Source of the DNA: Streptomyces sp. HUAS MG91
GTDB lineage: Bacteria > Actinomycetota > Actinomycetes > Streptomycetales > Streptomycetaceae
Length of the DNA stretch: 64,000 nucleotides
Direction: 5' to 3'
NCBI RefSeq assembly: GCF_040529335.1
Contig: NZ_CP159534.1
Coordinates: 2,852,001 to 2,916,000 of the forward strand
The position numbers were made by a program, and so were the translations under genes. Of the stretch, positions 59,922 through 64,000 are shown one piece after another. How positions within the stretch are numbered: position 1 is the first letter of the stretch; every line of letters begins with the position of its first letter. The notes under the pieces were generated by a model. It had not been told where the DNA came from and ran no database searches. It saw only the letters and a list, made by a program, of their open reading frames with translations.

Positions 59922-60593
59922 TCACAGGCGCTTGACCCCCTTGATGCGTCCGGCGCGGGCGGCGCGCGCCTTCACGGACTTCATGCGCAGGCCGCCGCGC
60001 TGGTTGCCGATGCGCAGACCGGTGCCGGCCGACAGCCAGCCGGAGGAGACGTCGGAGACCTTGCCGGAGCCGCCGCTGTCGCCCAGCGGATCGTTCTCGG
60101 CGCGTCTGGCGAGCGCCATCACGCCGGGCACGACGAACGGCGCGAGCAGCAGGTCGTAGAGGGCGGCGGTGAACAGCAGGCTGCCGAGGCCGACGTGGCG
60201 GGCGGCGGTGTCGCCGACGAGGGCGCCCACGCCCGCGTACAGCAGCGTGGTGCCGACGGCGGCGCCGACCACCACGACCATCGGTCCGGCGGCCGAACGC
60301 AGCTGTCCGGTCTCCGGCTTGGCGAGGCCCGCGAGGTAGCCGATGACGCACAGGACCAGGGCGTACCGCCCGGCGGCGTGGTCGGCGGGCGGGGCCAGGT
60401 CGGCGAGCAGGCCCGCGCCGAAGCCGATGAAGGCGCCGCCGACGTGCCCGTAGACGAGCGCGAGGCCGAGGACGGTCAGCAGCAGCAGGTCGGGCACGGC
60501 GCCCGGGAGCTGGAGCCGGGCCAGGACACAGACCTGGACGACGAGGGCGACGACGACGAGGGTCGTGGAGAGGAGGATCCGGTTGAAGCGCAT
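59922..60593 (-). CDS. mreD: Rod shape-determining protein MreD
   Basis: The 223-residue protein has about five membrane helices (TTLVVVALVVQVCVLARLQL, VLGLALVYGHVGGAFIGFGAGLLADL and others). The conserved GLLADL segment of MreD is visible. A basic C-terminal extension of 60 residues (LRIGNQRGGLRMKSVKARAARAG) is longer than in E. coli MreD. It bridges MreC and the RodA-PBP2 pair. It starts 18 bp after mreC. Confidence 0.9.
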   Translation of the reverse strand: MRFNRILLSTTLVVVALVVQVCVLARLQLPGAVPDLLLLTVLGLALVYGHVGGAFIGFGAGLLADLAPPADHAAGRYALVLCVIGYLAGLAKPETGQLRSAAGPMVVVVGAAVGTTLLYAGVGALVGDTAARHVGLGSLLFTAALYDLLLAPFVVPGVMALARRAENDPLGDSGGSGKVSDVSSGWLSAGTGLRIGNQRGGLRMKSVKARAARAGRIKGVKRL

Positions 60594-60611
60594 GGTGGTC
60601 AGCTCCTCCTG

Positions 60612-61547
60612 TTACTGCTGGACGCCGTCGGCGGGCGCGGACGGGGTGACCGTGACGGTCACGGTCGGCGCGGGCTTCGGCTTCGCGGGCTTGGCCGGCA
60701 GGACCTCGTCGCGCGGGTCGCTGCGCGGCGGCTGGACGACGACGCCCACGATGTCCAGCTTGGTGAAGCCGACGTACGGCGTGACGTAGATGGTGCGGGT
60801 CAGGTCGCCGCCGGACGGGTCGACGCGGACGACCCTGCCGACGGGCACGCCGGGCACGAACGGCTTGTCGGCCTCCGAGCCGAAGGTGACGAGCCGGTCG
60901 CCCTTCTTCACCTTGGCCTTGCCGTTGAGGAGCTGGACGCGCAGCGGCCGGTCGCCCTGGCCGGTGGCGAAGCCGAGCTCGTCGGTCTTCTCCATGCGGG
61001 TGCCGACGGTGAAGTCCGGGTCGTTGGCGAGGAGGATCGTGGAGGTGCCGGGGCCGACGGTGGTGACGCGGCCGACGAGTCCGTCGCCGTTCAGCACGGT
61101 CATGTCGCGCTTGATGCCGTCGTTGGCACCGGCGTCGATGGTCACCGTCCAGGAGAAGCCCTGCGCGGACCCTATGGCGATGACCTGGGCGCCCTTGATG
61201 CCGTACTGGCCGGCGCCCGCCGTCTTCAGCATGGTGTCGAGCTGGTGGATCTTGCTGCGGTTGCGGTCGTCGCTGCCGAGCTTCGACTTCAACGCGGCGT
61301 TCTCGCGCTCCAGTTGGCTGATCCGGTCGTGCCGCTTGTCCGAGTCGCGGACCGCGCTTATGGCGTTGCCGATCGGATCGACCGCGCCGGCGACACCGCT
61401 CTCCACGGGGCCGAAGACCTTGGCGGCGGCCTGACGGGCACCGTCGACCGGCGAGTCCTCTCCTCCGCGGATGTCCACCGTGATCAGCGCGAACGCGATG
61501 GCGATCAGCAGTACCAGGAGCAGCCGGCTCTCTCGTGTGTCCCTCAC
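60612..61547 (-). CDS. mreC: Cell shape protein MreC
   Basis: The 311-residue bitopic protein has an N-terminal span (SRLLLVLLIAIAFALITVDI). A coiled coil (about residues 68-90, RISQLERENAALKSKL) and the double beta-barrel MreC domain follow (AQGFSWTVTIDAGANDGIKRDMTVLNGDGLVGRV and onwards). A Pro/Thr/Val-rich tail ends the protein. GTG 61547 (MRDTRESRLLLV) gives a normal family start; the frame reaches a TTG at 61571. It connects MreB to the extracytoplasmic wall machinery. Confidence 0.93.
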   Translation of the reverse strand: MRDTRESRLLLVLLIAIAFALITVDIRGGEDSPVDGARQAAAKVFGPVESGVAGAVDPIGNAISAVRDSDKRHDRISQLERENAALKSKLGSDDRNRSKIHQLDTMLKTAGAGQYGIKGAQVIAIGSAQGFSWTVTIDAGANDGIKRDMTVLNGDGLVGRVTTVGPGTSTILLANDPDFTVGTRMEKTDELGFATGQGDRPLRVQLLNGKAKVKKGDRLVTFGSEADKPFVPGVPVGRVVRVDPSGGDLTRTIYVTPYVGFTKLDIVGVVVQPPRSDPRDEVLPAKPAKPKPAPTVTVTVTPSAPADGVQQ

Positions 61548-61756
61548 GTGCGGCGGCCGTGCCTTCCTCAATCAGAAATCGGGTGGGGCGATGTCACGAT
61601 GTCCGGGGATATGGGTTTGTCGGGGGGATAGGGGGAAGCCGGACGGATGTAACCGATGTCCGGGAATTCTTGCGCCTTGCCTCTATATCAACGATCCGCC
61701 GCACGAAGTGGCAGGCACTCGTACGGCGGACCCACCCTTTCAGGTGTTCACACCAC

Positions 61757-62788
61757 TCATCTGCGCGGCTGGGCGTCCAGCACCTGCTGCAACGCCTCGA
61801 ACTCCTCGACACACTTTCCGGAACCGAGCGCCACGCTGTCCAGCGGGTCCTCGGCGATGTGGATCGGCATGCCCGTCTCGCGGCGCAGCCGCTCGTCGAG
61901 GCCGCGCAGCAGGGCGCCGCCGCCGGTGAGCACGATGCCGCGGTCCATGACGTCACCCGACAGCTCGGGCGGGCACTTGTCGAGGGTGGTCTTGACCGCG
62001 TCCACGATCGCGTTGACCGGTTCCTCGATGGCCTTGCGGACCTCCGCCGCCGAGATGACGACGGTCTTCGGCAGGCCGGAGACCAGGTCACGGCCGCGGA
62101 TCTCGGTGTGTTCGTCGGAGTCCAGGTCGTACGCGGAACCGATCGTGATCTTGATCTGCTCGGCGGTCCGCTCACCGAGGAGGAGCGAGTACTCCTTCTT
62201 GATGTGCTGGATGATCGCGTTGTCCAGCTCGTCGCCCGCGACGCGGATGGACTGCGCCGTGACGATTCCGCCGAGCGAGATGACGGCGACCTCGGTGGTG
62301 CCGCCGCCGATGTCCACCACCATGTTGCCCGTGGCCTCGTGGACCGGGAGGCCGGAGCCGATGGCCGCGGCCATGGGCTCCTCGATGATGTGCACCTGGC
62401 GGGCACCGGCCTGCGAGGAGGCCTCGATGACCGCGCGGCGCTCGACGCCGGTGATGCCGGAGGGGACGCAGACCACGACTCGGGGCCGGGCGAGGTAGCG
62501 CCGCTTGTGGATCTTCAGGATGAAGTAGCGGAGCATGCGCTCGGTGATCTCGAAGTCGGCGATCACGCCGTCCTTCAGCGGGCGCACCGCGACGATGTTG
62601 CCAGGGGTGCGCCCGATCATCTTCTTGGCTTCGGCGCCGACCGCGAGAATGCCACCGGTGTTGGTGTTGATCGCGACCACGGACGGTTCGTTGAGCACGA
62701 TCCCGCGACCCCTGACGTACACCAGCGTGTTGGCGGTCCCGAGGTCGACAGCCATGTCACGGCCGATGAACGACATTGAGTTCCCCAT
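61757..62788 (-). CDS. mreB: Actin-like rod/spore shape protein MreB
   Basis: The 343-residue protein has the actin fold, with phosphate 1 [14 protein letters not shown] and phosphate 2 [20 protein letters not shown]. The adenosine motif is [14 protein letters not shown]. In Streptomyces MreB is needed for spore wall integrity rather than vegetative shape. ATG 62788 ([11 protein letters not shown]) gives the expected length; ATG 62776 has a better Shine-Dalgarno (GGGGA) and would be four residues shorter. It heads mreBCD-mrdA-rodA. Confidence 0.96.
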   Translation of the reverse strand: MGNSMSFIGRDMAVDLGTANTLVYVRGRGIVLNEPSVVAINTNTGGILAVGAEAKKMIGRTPGNIVAVRPLKDGVIADFEITERMLRYFILKIHKRRYLARPRVVVCVPSGITGVERRAVIEASSQAGARQVHIIEEPMAAAIGSGLPVHEATGNMVVDIGGGTTEVAVISLGGIVTAQSIRVAGDELDNAIIQHIKKEYSLLLGERTAEQIKITIGSAYDLDSDEHTEIRGRDLVSGLPKTVVISAAEVRKAIEEPVNAIVDAVKTTLDKCPPELSGDVMDRGIVLTGGGALLRGLDERLRRETGMPIHIAEDPLDSVALGSGKCVEEFEALQQVLDAQPRR

Positions 62789-63102
62789 CAGGATTCGTCT
62801 GGCCTTCCCAAGTGGAGCGTTTGATTGCTTGTCAGGTAGGCGAGAGGTGGACGCGGTGTGGCGTGGAGGCTCCATCGTAGTCTCGCCTGCACGATCACGG
62901 CGCGAGGGTCTTCGCCATTGTCAGCAGATGAATCCCCGCCCCGCTAATGGGGACGTGCCGACGGAGGGTTGCGTTCCCCCAATCGGGGCGCATATGCCAA
63001 AGAACGGCCCGAATTCTCAGGCCGTTCCAGGTCAGTGGCGCTCCGTGACTGACGTATCGTCAGAAAGGGAATGCGGTTCGTCTCAATGGGCGAGATCCGG
63101 TG
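62789..63102. other. mreB upstream region and ndk terminator
   Basis: This 314-bp gap has no credible gene. It should hold the mreB promoter(s) on the minus strand, but I could not pick a convincing -35/-10 pair. A hairpin GAACGGCC/GGCCGTTC (63002-63009 and 63020-63027), about 75 bp past the ndk stop, is the likely ndk terminator. Confidence 0.6.
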
Positions 63103-63516
63103 TCAGACCAGGTTCGGGAAGAAAATCTTCAGCTCGCGCTCGGCCGACTCCTCGGAGTCCGACGCGTGAATCAGGTTCTCCCGGACGATGACACCGAAGT
63201 CGCCGCGGATCGAACCCGGGGCCGCCGCGATCGGGTCGGTCGGACCGGCCAGCTGGCGGACGCCCTCGATGACGCGCTCGCCCTCGACGACCAGCGCGAC
63301 GACCGGGCCGGACGCCATGAACGTCATCAGCGGCTCGTAGAACGGCTTGCCCTTGTGCTCGCCGTAGTGCTGCTCCAGCGTCTCCTGGGCGAGCTCGCGC
63401 AGTTCGAGTGCGCCGATCGTCCAGCCGGCCTTGCGCTCGATACGGCCGATGATCTCGCCGATCAGGCCACGGCGGACCGCGTCGGGCTTGAGCAGGACGA
63501 GCGTGCGCTGGGTCAT
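63103..63516 (-). CDS. ndk: Nucleoside diphosphate kinase
   Basis: The 137-residue enzyme transfers phosphate between nucleoside tri- and diphosphates. It begins MTQRTLVLLKPDAVRRGLIGE. Its active-site His is His117 in ENLIHASDSEESAERE, where most homologues read HGSDS; the Gly-to-Ala change next to the His is mild. The length and the C-terminus (FFPNLV) are normal. It precedes mreB on the same strand, as in other Streptomyces. Confidence 0.97.
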   Translation of the reverse strand: MTQRTLVLLKPDAVRRGLIGEIIGRIERKAGWTIGALELRELAQETLEQHYGEHKGKPFYEPLMTFMASGPVVALVVEGERVIEGVRQLAGPTDPIAAAPGSIRGDFGVIVRENLIHASDSEESAERELKIFFPNLV

Positions 63517-63820
63517 TTCGGTTGGGCTCCTTGTGCGGCCGGGTTTGTGCGGTGGGCCCTGAGGTTACAGGGGGTTATCACCCGCCCGGCACCGGGGTTC
63601 CGCCCCCGCCCGCTCATCGGTCGGCCGACGGCCGGTGGACGGCTGGTCGCGCAGTTCCCCGCGCCCCTGAGGCAGGCGCTGCGCGCCGCCTCCCCCTGAG
63701 GCTGCGGCTCCGCCGCGCCTCTGTCGATGAGATGGCGCACGAAGTGCGCATCTCAGGGGCGCGGGGAACTGCGCGAGAAGCGGCCACCGGCCCGCAGACG
63801 GACGGCGGGCGGCGAAAAGC
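63517..63820. other. Non-coding gap with an inverted pair of dispersed motifs
   Basis: This 304-bp gap lies between the DUF4233 stop and the ndk start. Two 24-bp sequences (63647-63670 and 63753-63776) are perfect inverted copies of each other. Between and overlapping them, TGAGATG-g-CGCAC and GTGCG-CATCTCA (63728-63755) form a strong hairpin, probably the terminator of the upstream operon. The ndk promoter must lie in the first 130 bp but is not obvious. Confidence 0.75.
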
Positions 63821-64000
63821 TCAGGCCGCGGTCGGGTCCTGCTGCGCCCAGCGGGCCTTCGCTTCGTCGACCTTGCGGCCGAAGTGGACGGAGGCCCACC
63901 ACAGCGCCGCGAAACAGGCACCGAGGAAGAACATCACCGGCACCCAGAACCCACTGACGATCAGCGCGATCTGCAGGGCCCAGCCCAGCTGGACGCCACC
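63821..64000 (-). CDS. DUF4233 membrane protein, C-terminal part
   Basis: The visible 59 C-terminal residues include GWALQIALIVSGFWVPVMFFLGACFAALWW, a pair of hydrophobic helices. A charged tail (HFGRKVDEAKARWAQQDPTAA) follows. This matches DUF4233 proteins, small membrane proteins usually found next to folC and upstream of ndk in actinobacteria. The start lies beyond the window edge. The function is unknown. Confidence 0.75.
   Translation of the reverse strand, partial: GGVQLGWALQIALIVSGFWVPVMFFLGACFAALWWASVHFGRKVDEAKARWAQQDPTAA

Noticed and set aside
56784..61631. 1615-codon plus-strand frame across rodA, mrdA, mreD and mreC
   Set aside because: It crosses four well-supported minus-strand genes and their gaps; it is open only because stops are rare in this frame at high GC.

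Overview
The window is high-GC actinobacterial chromosome, almost certainly Streptomyces. It shows GTG/TTG starts, 4-base start-stop overlaps, long perfect hairpins between convergent genes, an RNase E with basic/acidic arms on both sides of the core, and the gene order ndk-mreBCD-mrdA-rodA-rne-rplU/rpmA-obgE-proB/proA-nadD-rsfS-leuS-comEA/EC-holA-rpsT-lepA. Most genes are on the minus strand. These are core housekeeping genes with small accessory inserts.

Layout. 1-5.1 kb: a truncated ATP-binding regulator diverges from a soluble hybrid histidine kinase with tandem HAMP repeats and an overlapping response regulator, an OsaA/OsaB-like pair. 5.1-9.7 kb: an acyl-CoA ligase, lepA and rpsT. 9.7-18 kb: holA, a small acidic protein, a YceI protein, comEC/comEA, a DegV protein and a membrane-anchored coiled-coil protein. 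18-21.2 kb: leuS behind an apparent leucine attenuator, with a 12-residue leader peptide carrying Leu-Leu-Leu followed by a terminator. 21.4-24.3 kb: a two-gene redox unit of a heme-type membrane protein and a NuoF-like protein fused to a ferredoxin. 24.3-28.8 kb: a segment bracketed by two identical tRNA-Ala(GGC) genes, holding a GT87 glycosyltransferase, two zinc-ribbon mini-proteins and a divergent MFS/XRE pair.

28.9-36 kb: a histidine phosphatase, rsfS, a LytR_C protein, nadD, two single-span mini-proteins, an M48 protease and two related anchored proteins. 36-43.9 kb: proA, a small conserved protein, proB, a glycerophosphotransferase-like membrane enzyme on the opposite strand, obgE, rpmA and rplU. 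44-56.3 kb: a secreted PLD-fold protein, RNase E, the DUF2344/TIGR03936 protein, a membrane protein built from repeats, TerD, a TIGR03960 radical SAM protein and a CYTH-CHAD protein. 56.4-63.5 kb: the rod-shape/sporulation wall cluster rodA, mrdA, mreD, mreC and mreB, then ndk and the end of a DUF4233 gene.

Functional themes are translation and ribosome maturation (lepA, rpsT, leuS, rsfS, obgE, rplU, rpmA, rne), proline and NAD synthesis, wall synthesis (mre/rodA/mrdA, LytR_C and glycerophosphotransferase-like proteins) and stress signalling. The points most worth following up are the leuS leader, the redox pair, the eight-fold 'PLG' membrane repeat protein, several starts placed 6-7 nt after a -10-like box (possible leaderless mRNAs), and a family of short intergenic repeats.
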